Part shown: in pieces, positions 23,758 to 32,542 of the stretch
Numbering within the stretch: position 1 is the first letter of the stretch
Layout: each line of letters begins with the position of its first letter
Assembly: GCA_963695675.1 (NCBI GenBank)
Contig: CAVOGY010000005.1
Location: 558,001 to 622,000, forward strand
DNA: 64,000 nt
Reading direction: 5' to 3'
Origin: DASUPK01 sp963695675
Lineage (GTDB): Bacteria; Actinomycetota; Thermoleophilia; Solirubrobacterales; 70-9
Made by a program: the position numbers and the translations under genes
The notes under the pieces: generated by a model
Told to the model about the DNA's origin: nothing
Seen by the model: the letters and a program-made list of their open reading frames with translations, nothing else
The model's database searches: none

Positions 23758-24900
23758 ATGCCGCCGTTCGGCGAGGAGCACGAGGAGCTACGTGAGTCCG
23801 TACGCCGGTTCGTCTCCAACGAGATCGCACCGCACGTCGACGACTGGGAGGCGGCGCGCGAGTTCCCGCGCGAGCTGTATGACCGTTGCGGCGAGCTCGG
23901 CTTCCTCGGCCTCAAGTACGAGACCGAGTACGGAGGCCAGGGCGGCGACTATGTCCACGACGCCGTCTGGGTAGAGGAGCTCTCGCGCTCGGGCGGCAGC
24001 GGCGGGGTGGCTGCAGGACTCGGCGCCCACGCGGAGATCGCGACGCCGCCGATCTGGAAGTTCGGCACCGAGGAGCAGAAGCAGCGCTGGTTGGTGCCCG
24101 GGATCAGGGGCGAGCTGATCGGCGCGCTCGGGATCACCGAGCCGGGCGCCGGCTCCGACGTGGCCTCGCTGCGGACTTCCGCGCGCAAGGTCGACGGCGG
24201 CTACGTCGTCAATGGCTCAAAGACCTTCATCACGAACGGCGTCCGGGCCGACTTCCTGGTCTGCGCCGTCAAGACGACCGAGGAGGGCGGCCACCGCGGC
24301 ATCTCCTTCCTGGTGCTGGAGCGCGACATGCCCGGCTACGAGGTCGTCTCGAAGCTCGAGAAGATGGGCTGGCACTCATCCGACACGGGCGAGCTCTCCT
24401 TCACCGACGTCGAGGTGCCCGAGGAGAACCTGCTCGGGGAGCGCAACGAGGGCTTCAGGCTGATCATGGCCAACTTCCAGTGGGAGCGGCTGACGATGGC
24501 CCTGGGCGCGGTGGGCGGCATGCAGCGGGTCTTCGACGAGACGCTCCGCTACGCCAAGGAGCGCGAGGCCTTTGGCCGCCCGATCGGCCGCTTCCAGGCG
24601 ATCCGCCACAAGTTCGCCGAGATCTCGGTGAAGATCGAGGTCTCCCGCGCGCTCACCTACGCCTGCCTGCGCAAGTTCGCCTCCGGTGAGGACGCCACCC
24701 GCGAGGTCACCCAGGCCAAGCTCCTCAGCCAGCGGGCCATGTGCGACGTCGCCGACGAGGCGATCCAGATCCATGGCGGCTACGGCTACATGCGCGAGTA
24801 CGGGGTCGAGCGCGCCTACCGCGACGCCCGCCTCGGCCCGATCGGCGGGGGCACCGACGAGGTCATGAAGGAGATCCTGGGCAGGCAGCTCGGGCTCTAG
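23758..24900 (+). CDS. Acyl-CoA dehydrogenase
   Basis: This 380-residue protein is a close relative of the one at 21565: GEEHEELRESVRRFV, ITEPGAGSDVASLRTSA, KTFITNG, GRPIGRFQAIRHKFAE and QIHGGYGYMREYGVERAYRDAR are shared nearly word for word. That suggests a paralogous pair from duplication. ATG at 23758 is chosen because homology begins there; the in-frame upstream sequence is GC-rich and unlike the family. The nearby SnoaL-like gene probably shares its transcript. Confidence 0.9.
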   Translation: MPPFGEEHEELRESVRRFVSNEIAPHVDDWEAAREFPRELYDRCGELGFLGLKYETEYGGQGGDYVHDAVWVEELSRSGGSGGVAAGLGAHAEIATPPIWKFGTEEQKQRWLVPGIRGELIGALGITEPGAGSDVASLRTSARKVDGGYVVNGSKTFITNGVRADFLVCAVKTTEEGGHRGISFLVLERDMPGYEVVSKLEKMGWHSSDTGELSFTDVEVPEENLLGERNEGFRLIMANFQWERLTMALGAVGGMQRVFDETLRYAKEREAFGRPIGRFQAIRHKFAEISVKIEVSRALTYACLRKFASGEDATREVTQAKLLSQRAMCDVADEAIQIHGGYGYMREYGVERAYRDARLGPIGGGTDEVMKEILGRQLGL

Positions 24901-25013
24901 GGCTCGAGGCCTAACGACCTGCCGCCGACGGGTGGCGACGAGCGAGGCCGAATGATGAGCTGAGCAGGATCCAGGCGGCGAGCGCCTTGAACGTCCCGCG
25001 CTAGGTTGGCCGC

Positions 25014-26681
25014 GTGAGGCGCGTCTTCATAGCGCTCGCCGCCGGGATCGCCCTGGCGGACGCCTCGATCGTCACGCTCGGGCTTCCCTCGATTCTGGTC
25101 GAGCTCAACGCGACGGTCGAGGGCGTGGCGCTGGTTCTCGGCGTCTACACCGCCGTGCTGGCTCTGGCGCTGATCCCGGCCGCCTGGCTGTGCCGGCGCT
25201 ACGGCGACGCGCACGTCGGGGCGGCGGGCTTCGGGCTCTTCCTGGCGGCCTCACTGGGATGTGGCGCCTCCGACTCGCTCGGGCTCCTGCTCGTATTGCG
25301 CGGCGTCCAGGCGCTCGGCGCCGCCGCCGGTCTGATTGCGGCGTTCGAGCTGCTGGACGGCGGCAGGCCCGGGCCCGGGCGCAGGATGTGGGTGGCCGCG
25401 TCGGTCTTCGGGATCGCCGTTGGCCCGGCGCTCGGCGGCGCGCTCACCCAGGCGTTCTCCTGGCGCGCGATCTTCCTCGCCCAGGCCCCGATCGTCCTTC
25501 CCGGCCTGCTGGTCGCCTGGCAGGTCGCGAGGACCGAGACGATCGCGGCCGGCCCTGATCGGGAAGCGGGCGGCGCCTCCTCCAGGCTGCCCCTGCGCCC
25601 GGCGATTGCGCTGGCGCTGCTCTCGGCCTCTCTGACCGCCGTGATCTTCCTGGTCGTCCTCCTGCTGGTCTCTGGCTGGAGCATCGAGCCGCTGGCGGCC
25701 GCCCTGGCCGTCAGCGTCCTGCCCGTGGCCGCGATCGTCTCCTCCCGCCTGCCGGGGGGCTCCGAGACGCGTGCGATCGCCGGCTGCCTGCTGGTCGCGG
25801 GCGGCGTCGGCTGCCTGGCCCTCCTGCCGGGGGCATCGGCGTGGTGGACGGTGATTCCGCAGGTGCTGGCCGGAGCCGGTATGGGGATGGCCCTGCCGGC
25901 CCTCTCCGGGGAGCTGATCCCCGAACGTACCCGCTACGACGTCGCCCGGCTGCTCTCGATCCGCCACGCCGGGATCGCGATCGCCCTCGCCGCGCTCGCG
26001 CCCCTGATCTCGTCGAACCTCACCTCGACCATCGACACGGCCCGCGAGCAGGGGACGGCAGCGGTGCTCGACGCGCGCCTGCCGCCGGAGAACAAGATCG
26101 AGATCGCCCCCGACCTCTTCGGTGGGTTGAACACCGATGATCCGAGGGGCGAGCTGCAGAAGTCGATCGCGAAGGCGAGAGCGGGACTCGAGCCCGATCA
26201 GGCGACCGAGCTCGACCACCTTGGTGACCGGCTCGACGACGTGGTGACCGGGGCGGTCCGCTCAGCCTTCCGGCCGACCTTCATCGTCACCGCTGCCCTC
26301 GCACTGCTCGCCGCGCTGATCCTCCTCTCCGGCGCGCTTGTCCCCGGCGCGATCAGGCGCCCGGCGGTTACGGCGGCCGCGATCGCTGCGCTCGCCGCCG
26401 CGGCGGGATACGGCGTCGCCTACGCGAGCTCGTCGCGGGAGACCGTCCAGATCGGCGACCCCTGCCAGGATCGCCAGCTGCCGGAAACGGGCGGGATCGG
26501 CGGGGCGCTCCAAGATCTCTCGCTCGCTGCGCTCGACCGCGCCGCCTGCAGCTTCGGCTCGAGCCGCGAGGAGCTGCTGCTGGCGCTCTTCGACGACCGC
26601 CTCCAGCACAAGTTCGAGCAGGAGCACGGCGTCAACCCGCGCTCGATCTTCTCGCTCGGCCCGGCGCTGCTCGGACTCTGA
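25014..26681 (+). CDS. MFS transporter with long extracytoplasmic loop and C-terminal domain
   Basis: This 555-residue membrane protein begins MRRVFIALAAGIALADASIVTLGLPSI and has the RRYGDAHVGAAGFGL loop typical of DHA2-type major facilitator proteins, with about 14 hydrophobic segments. Unusual are a polar region of about 80 residues (about 350-430, acidic, after SNLTSTIDTA) and a C-terminal soluble part of about 90 residues with two Cys (DPCQDRQLP and RAACSFG), likely outside the cell and disulfide-bonded. Substrate unknown. The start is GTG at 25014, 6 nt after TAGGTT (25002-25007). Confidence 0.8.
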   Translation: MRRVFIALAAGIALADASIVTLGLPSILVELNATVEGVALVLGVYTAVLALALIPAAWLCRRYGDAHVGAAGFGLFLAASLGCGASDSLGLLLVLRGVQALGAAAGLIAAFELLDGGRPGPGRRMWVAASVFGIAVGPALGGALTQAFSWRAIFLAQAPIVLPGLLVAWQVARTETIAAGPDREAGGASSRLPLRPAIALALLSASLTAVIFLVVLLLVSGWSIEPLAAALAVSVLPVAAIVSSRLPGGSETRAIAGCLLVAGGVGCLALLPGASAWWTVIPQVLAGAGMGMALPALSGELIPERTRYDVARLLSIRHAGIAIALAALAPLISSNLTSTIDTAREQGTAAVLDARLPPENKIEIAPDLFGGLNTDDPRGELQKSIAKARAGLEPDQATELDHLGDRLDDVVTGAVRSAFRPTFIVTAALALLAALILLSGALVPGAIRRPAVTAAAIAALAAAAGYGVAYASSSRETVQIGDPCQDRQLPETGGIGGALQDLSLAALDRAACSFGSSREELLLALFDDRLQHKFEQEHGVNPRSIFSLGPALLGL

Positions 26682-26699
26682 TTCGCATACGGTCCGCGC

Positions 26700-27116
26700 G
26701 TGAGCGATCAGCCCACCCGCCGGGAGATCATCGAGGCCTTCATCCCCAACTCGCCCCACGCGGCACAGCTCGGCATCAGGGTCAGATCGATCGGCAGCGA
26801 TGAGGCCGTGCTGGAGTTGCCCTACAAGCCGGAGCTGGCGACCATCGGCAACGTCGTCCACGGGGGCGCGGTCGGCACCCTGATCGACACCGCCGCGATG
26901 GCCGCGGCCTGGGCGACCGACGAGGTCCCCGAGAACCCGGCCGGCTCGACCGTCGCCCTCTCCGTGAACTTCGCCGCTGCCGCGGACGGCATCGACCTCC
27001 GCGCGGAGGCCAAGGTCGTCAGGCGCGGCGGGCGGCTGAGCTTCTGCGAGGTCCGGGTCACCGACCCGGAGGGCGCAGTGCTCGCGCACGGGATCGCGAC
27101 CTATCGATTCGGCTGA
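26700..27116 (+). CDS. PaaI-type hotdog thioesterase
   Basis: This 138-residue protein has the hotdog fold with NVVHGGAVGTLIDTAAMAAAWA, the family's HGG...DxA signature, then VALSVNFAAAADG and SFCEVRVTDPEG. PaaI-like enzymes hydrolyse acyl- or phenylacetyl-CoA thioesters. Nearby acyl-CoA and SDR genes fit that role. The start is GTG at 26700, 6 nt after TACGGT (26688-26693). Confidence 0.88.
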   Translation: MSDQPTRREIIEAFIPNSPHAAQLGIRVRSIGSDEAVLELPYKPELATIGNVVHGGAVGTLIDTAAMAAAWATDEVPENPAGSTVALSVNFAAAADGIDLRAEAKVVRRGGRLSFCEVRVTDPEGAVLAHGIATYRFG

Positions 27117-27156
27117 AAGAATCCGCGCCCGACCCCACGACGAGGAGGCGACGAAC

Positions 27157-27993
27157 TTGGGATTGCTTGATGGAAAGAGCGCGATCATCACCGGCTCGGC
27201 TCGGGGCATCGGCCGGGCGACGGCCGAGCTGTTCGTCCGCGAAGGGGGCAAGGTTCTGATCAACGACCTCGACGGAGACGTCGCGGAGCAGGCCGCGAAC
27301 GAGATCGACGGCGAGACGGCCGTGTTCGCCGGAGACCTGACCACGCCGAGCACGCCCGACGACATGGTCAAGGCCGCGATGGATGCCTTCGGCCAGGTGG
27401 ACGCCGTGGTCAACAACGCCGGCTATACCTGGGACGGGGTCATCCACAAGATGACCGACGAGCAGTTCCAGGCGATGCTGGACATCCACACGATCGTGCC
27501 CTTCCGCGTGCTCCGCGCCCTCGCCCCGAGCTGGCGGGAGGCTGCGAAGCAGGAGGCTCAGGAGGGCAAGGAGGTCTTCCGGAAGATCGTCAACATCACC
27601 TCGATCTCGGGAACCATGGGGAACGCTGGCCAGGCCAACTACTCGTCCGCGAAGGCGGGCGTGACCGGCCTCACCAAGACCGTGGCGAAGGAATGGGGCC
27701 AGTTCAAGATCAACTGCAACGCCGTGGCCTTCGGCTTCGTGGAGACCAGGCTCACCCAGGCGAAAGAGAAGGGCGAGACGATGCAGGCCGCGGGCGAGAG
27801 CACCGAGGAGGTCTCCTTGGGGATCCCGGAGCAGATGCGCCAGATGGCGCGAATGACGATTCCGCTGGGCCGTCCCGCCGAGCCGTCAGACGCCGTGGGA
27901 CCGGTGATATTCCTCTGCTCGGAGTACTCCAACTTCATCCACGGCCAGGTGATCAACGTCACCGGAGGACAGTTCAACGGGATGTACTCCTGA
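27157..27993 (+). CDS. SDR family oxidoreductase (FabG-like)
   Basis: This 278-residue protein has the cofactor motif TGSARGIGRATAEL, the NNAG motif, SISGTMGNAGQANYSSAKAGVTGL with the Ser-Tyr-Lys catalytic set (YSSAK), and a C-terminal HGQVINVTGG. It resembles 3-oxoacyl-ACP or 3-hydroxyacyl-CoA reductases. The start is TTG at 27157 with GAGGAGG 8 nt upstream, which settles the choice. It may act with the thioesterase just upstream (40-bp gap) in acyl-CoA metabolism. Confidence 0.88.
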   Translation: MGLLDGKSAIITGSARGIGRATAELFVREGGKVLINDLDGDVAEQAANEIDGETAVFAGDLTTPSTPDDMVKAAMDAFGQVDAVVNNAGYTWDGVIHKMTDEQFQAMLDIHTIVPFRVLRALAPSWREAAKQEAQEGKEVFRKIVNITSISGTMGNAGQANYSSAKAGVTGLTKTVAKEWGQFKINCNAVAFGFVETRLTQAKEKGETMQAAGESTEEVSLGIPEQMRQMARMTIPLGRPAEPSDAVGPVIFLCSEYSNFIHGQVINVTGGQFNGMYS

Positions 27994-28001
27994 GAGTCGC
28001 C

Positions 28002-28166
28002 GTGGCGACGGCGCTCGCGGCGCTCCTGCTGATCACCGGCTGCGGCAGCGGTGGCGGCGGTGACCGCCGGCTGGTCGCAGCCCCTGGAGACTCGATCACC
28101 GCGGGAACCCCGGAGGGCTACCGGCGGCTCGGCGAGCTCGCCGTTCGGCCGCCGGATCAGAGCTAG
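28002..28166 (+). CDS. Small lipoprotein-like frame with a GDSIT motif
   Basis: Starting at GTG 28002 the frame encodes 54 residues: a hydrophobic N-terminus ending in LLLITGCGSGGGG, a lipobox with Cys at residue 14, and then VAAPGDSITAGTPEG. GDSIT is block I of SGNH/GDSL hydrolases, but the remaining blocks are missing. It may be the truncated 5' part of a GDSL lipase, or a short lipoprotein. No basic residue precedes the hydrophobic core from this GTG; starting at the CTG at 27990 would add an Arg. Its end overlaps the convergent SDR gene by 4 bp. Confidence 0.4.
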   Translation: MATALAALLLITGCGSGGGGDRRLVAAPGDSITAGTPEGYRRLGELAVRPPDQS

Positions 28167-29017
28167 CCCTCGCCGCGCTCCTCGGCGAGCGGCTCCCCGC
28201 CCTCCCCGCCGGCGCCGCCCGGCGGCCAGCCGCCAAACCAGTTGTCGCGAGCTCCGTCCACCGTGATCACGCAGCCGGAGAAGAAGTCGCCCGCGGGCGA
28301 GGCGAGGTAGGCGATCAGCCACGCCGCCTCCTCCTCGGTCCCCAGCCGGCCCAGCGGGACGGTCCCGGCGACGTTCTCGACGATCGCCTTCGGGTACTTG
28401 GTGCGCAGGGTCTCAGTGTCGAACTGACCGATCGCGATGGCGACGAGCCGGATCCCGAATCGGGCCCACTCAACTGAGAGCGTCCGCATCATGTTCTCGA
28501 CCGCGGCCCGCGCCGCGCCCGTGTGCACCATCCCGGGAAAACCCATGTGCGGCGACACGGTGATGCTGACCACCTTGCCGCCGTTCTGCGGGATGAACGC
28601 CTTCGTCGCCGCGGCGTGAGTCATCTGCCAGGTGCCCTGGACGTTGAGATCGATCACCGTTCGGAAGCCCTTGGGCGTGATCGCCTCGGCGGGACTGAGG
28701 AACTGACCGCCGGCGTTGTTCACCAACTGGTCGATCCGCCCGTGGCGCTCGAGCACGCCGTCCATGAAGCCGTCCACCGCCTCGGTGTCCCGGATGTCGA
28801 GGGCCTCGAACTCGGCCTTGCCGCCGCGCCCGGAGATCTCCTCGACCATGCCCTCGAGGGGCTCGGTGCGGCGCCCGCAGCCGATCACGGTCGCGCCGAG
28901 GCCGGCCAGCTCCAGGGCCGTCGCCTTGCCGAGCCCGGTGCCGGCTCCAGACACCACGCAGATCTGCCCCTCGAGCAGCCCGGGCGCGAAGATGCGCGAG
29001 CTCGTCCCGTCGGCCAT
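28163..29017 (-). CDS. SDR oxidoreductase, 2-enoyl-CoA/2,4-dienoyl-CoA reductase-like
   Basis: This 284-residue protein has VVSGAGTGLGKATALEL and NNAGGQFLSPAEAI. Where most SDRs have YxxxK, it reads HTGAARAAVENMMRTLSVEWA. The missing Tyr/Lys and the GAARA-V block are features of the peroxisomal trans-2-enoyl-CoA reductase and dienoyl-CoA reductase group. ATG at 29017 is preceded 9 nt upstream by TATGCT (minus, 29027-29032). A Gly/Pro-rich tail ends the protein. It likely reduces unsaturated acyl-CoA. Confidence 0.82.
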   Translation of the reverse strand: MADGTSSRIFAPGLLEGQICVVSGAGTGLGKATALELAGLGATVIGCGRRTEPLEGMVEEISGRGGKAEFEALDIRDTEAVDGFMDGVLERHGRIDQLVNNAGGQFLSPAEAITPKGFRTVIDLNVQGTWQMTHAAATKAFIPQNGGKVVSITVSPHMGFPGMVHTGAARAAVENMMRTLSVEWARFGIRLVAIAIGQFDTETLRTKYPKAIVENVAGTVPLGRLGTEEEAAWLIAYLASPAGDFFSGCVITVDGARDNWFGGWPPGGAGGEGGEPLAEERGEG

Positions 29018-29090
29018 CGTCGCCTGAGCATATGGCCACCGGGAATAAAACCGCCCACGGCGGGCGGCACGCCGGATTACGCTGGCTGCC

Positions 29091-29999
29091 GTGAACGTGA
29101 ACGCCGAGCCGACCCCGCTGCGGGAACCCCTCCCCGGCGGCGCCGACGGCGCCGCGCTGGTCGTCGAGCCGCTCGACGCGGGCGAGAGCCTGTGGCCCGC
29201 TGCGTTCTTCGACCGCAAGGGGCGCGGTCTGATCGCCCGGATGCGCGCAGTTGGGTTCGGCTCGTCGCCGGACTCCTGGGAGTCGCGGCCCGTTCCCGTC
29301 TACCTGGTGCGCCACCCGAGCGCCGGCAACATCCTGATCGACACCGGGCTCCACCCCTCGGTGGCGAGGAATCCCCGCGACAATCTCGGGCGATTCTCCG
29401 GCCGGCACTACAAGGTCGAGGTGGGCCGGGACATCGTCTCCCAGCTCCGCGAGCGAGGACTGGCCCCCTCGGACATCGCGATCGTCGTCCTCACCCACCT
29501 GCACGAGGATCACGCCTCGGGGATCGAGGCGTTCCCGGACGCCCAGTTCGTGCTCAGCGCGACGGAATGGGAGGGCGCGACGAGCGGCTCATTTCCCCTG
29601 TTTCGCGGCTACCACCCCTCCCACTACGACTACGCCTTCGAGTACCACACGGTCGACTTCGACGGCGACCTGATCGACTCATACGGGCCATTCGGGCGCA
29701 GCTTCGATCTCTTCGGCGACGGCTCCGTGCACCTCGTCTACACCCCCGGGCACAGCCCCGGCCATACCTCCGTGATCCTGCGTCTGCCGCGTCGCGACTT
29801 CGTGGTTGTCGGCGACGCCGCCTACGACTGGAAGCAGTTCGAGGGCAAGGCCGAGCCGACGATGATCGCGGACGAGCACAACTGGCGCCGCTCACTGCGC
29901 GAGCTGCAGGCCTATCGGCGCACCTATCCGTACGCGTTGATGGTTCCCGGCCACGACAGGGATTTCTGGGAGAAGCTCGAGCCTCGCTACGAGGAGTAG
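29091..29999 (+). CDS. Metallo-beta-lactamase fold hydrolase, N-acyl homoserine lactonase-like
   Basis: This 302-residue protein has the zinc motif THLHEDHASG (His136, His138, Asp140, His141), YTPGHSPGHTSV with the next His, GDAAYDW with the bridging Asp, and a final VPGHDRDFW. The set and spacing match the AiiA/AttM lactonase branch of the MBL fold, which opens lactone rings such as acyl-homoserine lactones. Its natural substrate here is unknown. The start is GTG at 29091, 7 nt after TACGCT (29078-29083). A repeat copy follows its stop. Confidence 0.85.
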   Translation: MNVNAEPTPLREPLPGGADGAALVVEPLDAGESLWPAAFFDRKGRGLIARMRAVGFGSSPDSWESRPVPVYLVRHPSAGNILIDTGLHPSVARNPRDNLGRFSGRHYKVEVGRDIVSQLRERGLAPSDIAIVVLTHLHEDHASGIEAFPDAQFVLSATEWEGATSGSFPLFRGYHPSHYDYAFEYHTVDFDGDLIDSYGPFGRSFDLFGDGSVHLVYTPGHSPGHTSVILRLPRRDFVVVGDAAYDWKQFEGKAEPTMIADEHNWRRSLRELQAYRRTYPYALMVPGHDRDFWEKLEPRYEE

Positions 30000-30000
30000 G

Positions 30001-30072
30001 GATGCGAGGGCGTTATTCGAGGGCGCGCCGCCAGGCGCGACCCGATTCGTTCAGTTAAGGCGCGACCCGATT
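30001..30072 (-). repeat. Palindromic repeat copy between convergent genes, with a partial second copy
   Basis: Read on the minus strand: CGGGT, hairpin CGCGCC-TGGC-GGCGCG, CCCTCG, a short insert, then CGCCCTCGCATC ending at 30001. A partial duplicate (ATCGGGTCGCGCC) precedes it at 30058-30070 and runs into the 3' end of the acyltransferase gene, supplying its last codons. Confidence 0.6.
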
Positions 30073-30854
30073 TGTGTGGGGTCCGGCCCGGGAGAGGTCG
30101 CCGGGAGCCCCTCGCGCAGCCGGCGCAGGACGTCGCGCCTGCCGTTCTCCTCGAGGTCGACGTACATAGCCCGGACGCGATCGAAGATCTGATTGGCGAC
30201 CCGCTGCTGCTCCTCGCCTCCCGACTCGGCTTCGACCGGGAAGGTCACCGGCTCGCCGTACTGAATCGTCACCTTGGGAAACCGCAGCCTCCGCCAGCCG
30301 CGCACGTGCGCCGAGCCGTGGATCGCGACGGGCACGACCGGCGCGCCGGACTGCAGCGCGATCTTGCCAATGCCCCGCTTGGGCTCGCCTAGGTCCCCAG
30401 TCCGCGACCGTCCGCCCTCCGCGTACATCAGCAGGGTGCCGCCGCGCTCCAGGATTGTGTTGGCGGTGATGAAGGCCTCCTCGTCGTGGTGCCCCCGGCG
30501 CACGGGGAACGCGCCCCCGTGCTTGAAGATGAACTTGATCGCGGGGTTCTTGAAGAGCTGGGACTTCGCCATGAACTGGACCTTGCGCCGAAGATAGGCG
30601 GCGGCGAAGAAGTGGTCCCACTGGCTGAAGTGGTTCGGCGCCAGGATCACGGGTCCGGTGGCGGGGATGTTCTCCACGCCGATCGCCCGGGTCCTGTAGG
30701 TCGCGATCGTAGGGATGGTCAGGATGACTCGAGCGAGGTCGTAGACCCAGCCGACGCCGCGGCGCGCGCTGCGGTGGTACTGCGTGAACATCTCGGCTGG
30801 GCGCGGGTCCTTGTAGACCTGCGGCTTCATGTCCTTGGGATTCAGCTTGGGCAT
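30051..30854 (-). CDS. plsC: 1-acyl-glycerol-3-phosphate acyltransferase-like protein (PlsC family)
   Basis: This 267-residue protein has the acyltransferase block I NHFSQWDHFF (the HX4D motif), FPVRRG (block II region), and YAEGGRSRTG (block III, EGGRSR). It esterifies lysophosphatidic acid or a related lysolipid at the membrane; a hydrophobic segment lies near residues 38-55. The ATG at 30854 has GGAGAG 1 nt upstream and TAGCGA 7 nt upstream, so leader-bearing and leaderless modes are both possible. The neighbouring glycerol kinase (32 bp upstream) links it to glycerolipid synthesis. Its last codons derive from a repeat copy. Confidence 0.87.
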   Translation of the reverse strand: MPKLNPKDMKPQVYKDPRPAEMFTQYHRSARRGVGWVYDLARVILTIPTIATYRTRAIGVENIPATGPVILAPNHFSQWDHFFAAAYLRRKVQFMAKSQLFKNPAIKFIFKHGGAFPVRRGHHDEEAFITANTILERGGTLLMYAEGGRSRTGDLGEPKRGIGKIALQSGAPVVPVAIHGSAHVRGWRRLRFPKVTIQYGEPVTFPVEAESGGEEQQRVANQIFDRVRAMYVDLEENGRRDVLRRLREGLPATSPGPDPTQIGSRLN

Positions 30855-30886
30855 CTCTCCATCGCTACCCGATCCGGGCGACCGGG

Positions 30887-32338
30887 TTACGCCCGGGCCC
30901 ACCCCCGGGAGCGGCTCAGTGCCTCGCGCCAGCGCCCGAGCAGCTCGTCCCGCTCGCCCTCCGGCATCTGGGGCTCGTAGGTCGCCGCCTCACGCCACAT
31001 CTCGCGGACCTGCTGGGCGCTCCAGAGGCCAGTGGCGATCCCGGCAAGATACGCCGCCCCCAGGGCGGTCGTCTCGGCGATCTCGGGGACGATCACCGGA
31101 GCGCCGAGGACGTCGGCCTGGAACTGCATCAGCCACTCGTTCGCCACCGCGCCGCCGTCGGCTTTCAGCGAGGGCACGGTCTCTCCTGAGGCGGCCTCCT
31201 GAGCCCGCACCGCCTCGACCGTCTGGTAGGCGATCGACTCGAGCGCAGCCCGGGCGAGATGCGCGCGGCCCGTGCCGCGGGTCAGCCCGACGATCGTTCC
31301 CCGCGCATAGGGGTCCCAGTGGGGGGAACCCAGCCCGGTGAGGGCAGGAACGAAGTAGACGTCGTCATTCGAGTCGAGCGAGGCCGCCAGAGCCTCGCTC
31401 TCGGCCGCCTCGGAGATGATCCCGAGCCCGTCACGCAGCCACTGGACGGCGGCACCGGTGACGAAGATTGCGGCCTCGAGCGCATAGTCGACCTGCTCTC
31501 CCAGGCCCCAGGCAACCGTGGTGAGCAGACCCTCCCCCGGCTCGGGCGCGTCGGTGCCGGCGTTGAGTAGGACGAAGCTTCCGGTGCCGTACGTGTTCTT
31601 GGTCTCGCCCGGCTCCTGGCAGGCCTGACCGAAGAGCGCCGCCTGCTGATCACCCGCGATCCCGGACACCGGGACCTCGCCGCCGAAGACCGAGGTCGTC
31701 CCGTAGACGAGTGAGGAGGGAACCGGCTCTGGCAGGGAGCCCGTGTCCACGCCCAGCAGGCCGCAGAGCTCGTCGCTCCAGGCGAGCTTGTGGATGTCGA
31801 ACAGCATCGTGCGGGAGGCGTTCGAGTAGTCGGCCAGGTGGCGGCCGGTGAGCTTGAAGACGAGCCAGGAGTCGATCGTCCCGAAGGCCACGTCCGGGGG
31901 GAGGTCCGCGTTCCGGATCAGCCACTCGATCTTCGTGCCGGAGAAGTAGGGGTCGATAACGAGGCCCGTTCGCTCTCGGATCAGCTGCTCGTGGCCCTGC
32001 TCGCGCAGCTCGTCGCAGCGGGCCGCCGTGCGGCGGTCCTGCCAGACCAGTGCGCGGTGCGCCGGGTCACCGGTCTTGGGGTCCCACGCGACGACCGTCT
32101 CGCGCTGGTTGGTGATTCCGATGCCCTCCAGGTCGGATCCCTGCACGGCCGCATCGGCGAGCGCGCCGGTCGCAACCCGCAGCGTCACCTCCCAGATCTC
32201 CGCCGCGTCGTGCTCCACCCAGCCCGGCCTCGGGAAGTGCTGCTCGAACTCGCTGTAGGCGCGGCCACGGGGCCGTCCCTCGCCGTCGAAGACGATGCAG
32301 GTCGTCCCCGTGGTCCCCTGGTCGATCGCCAGGATCAT
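30887..32338 (-). CDS. glpK: Glycerol kinase
   Basis: This 483-residue FGGY kinase has the ATP-binding DQGTTGTTCIVFD at the N-terminus, VWQDRRTA, SGTKIEWLI, DSWLVFKLTG, IAGDQQAALFGQ with the catalytic Asp, YGTGSFVLLNAG, and DGGAVANEWLMQFQADVL. These match GlpK, which makes sn-glycerol-3-phosphate. Its length is slightly below the E. coli enzyme (502). TAGCGT (minus, 32347-32352) lies 8 nt before the ATG. No glycerol facilitator or GlpD is nearby; PlsC downstream uses its product. Confidence 0.95.
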   Translation of the reverse strand: MILAIDQGTTGTTCIVFDGEGRPRGRAYSEFEQHFPRPGWVEHDAAEIWEVTLRVATGALADAAVQGSDLEGIGITNQRETVVAWDPKTGDPAHRALVWQDRRTAARCDELREQGHEQLIRERTGLVIDPYFSGTKIEWLIRNADLPPDVAFGTIDSWLVFKLTGRHLADYSNASRTMLFDIHKLAWSDELCGLLGVDTGSLPEPVPSSLVYGTTSVFGGEVPVSGIAGDQQAALFGQACQEPGETKNTYGTGSFVLLNAGTDAPEPGEGLLTTVAWGLGEQVDYALEAAIFVTGAAVQWLRDGLGIISEAAESEALAASLDSNDDVYFVPALTGLGSPHWDPYARGTIVGLTRGTGRAHLARAALESIAYQTVEAVRAQEAASGETVPSLKADGGAVANEWLMQFQADVLGAPVIVPEIAETTALGAAYLAGIATGLWSAQQVREMWREAATYEPQMPEGERDELLGRWREALSRSRGWARA

Positions 32339-32353
32339 CGACGCGGACGCTAT

Positions 32354-32515
32354 CTAGCGCCGGGCTCCCGCGGCGCGGCGGACGTCGCGCAGCTGGCGAG
32401 CGCGGTGCATATCCGCGAGCCCGGCCACGCCCAGGGCGCCTAAGCTCGCTCCGATTCGCTCGCCCTCGTTGCGGGCAGCAACGATCACCACGCATGGCGA
32501 CGGGCTTTGCCGCAT
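32354..32515 (-). pseudogene. Remnant of a family 2 glycosyltransferase N-terminus
   Basis: The 53-residue frame starting with ATG at 32515 reads PCVVIVAARNEGERIGASLGAL, very like the first strand and nucleotide-binding loop of GT2 enzymes (VVIPARNE...). After about 30 residues it turns into an Arg-rich tail and stops. A normal GT2 has over 220 residues, so this is either a decayed fragment or a chance likeness. It fills the 200 bp between glpK and the biotinyl gene. Confidence 0.4.
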
Positions 32516-32542
32516 CAACGCCGGATATTGTCCGCGCCGCGC

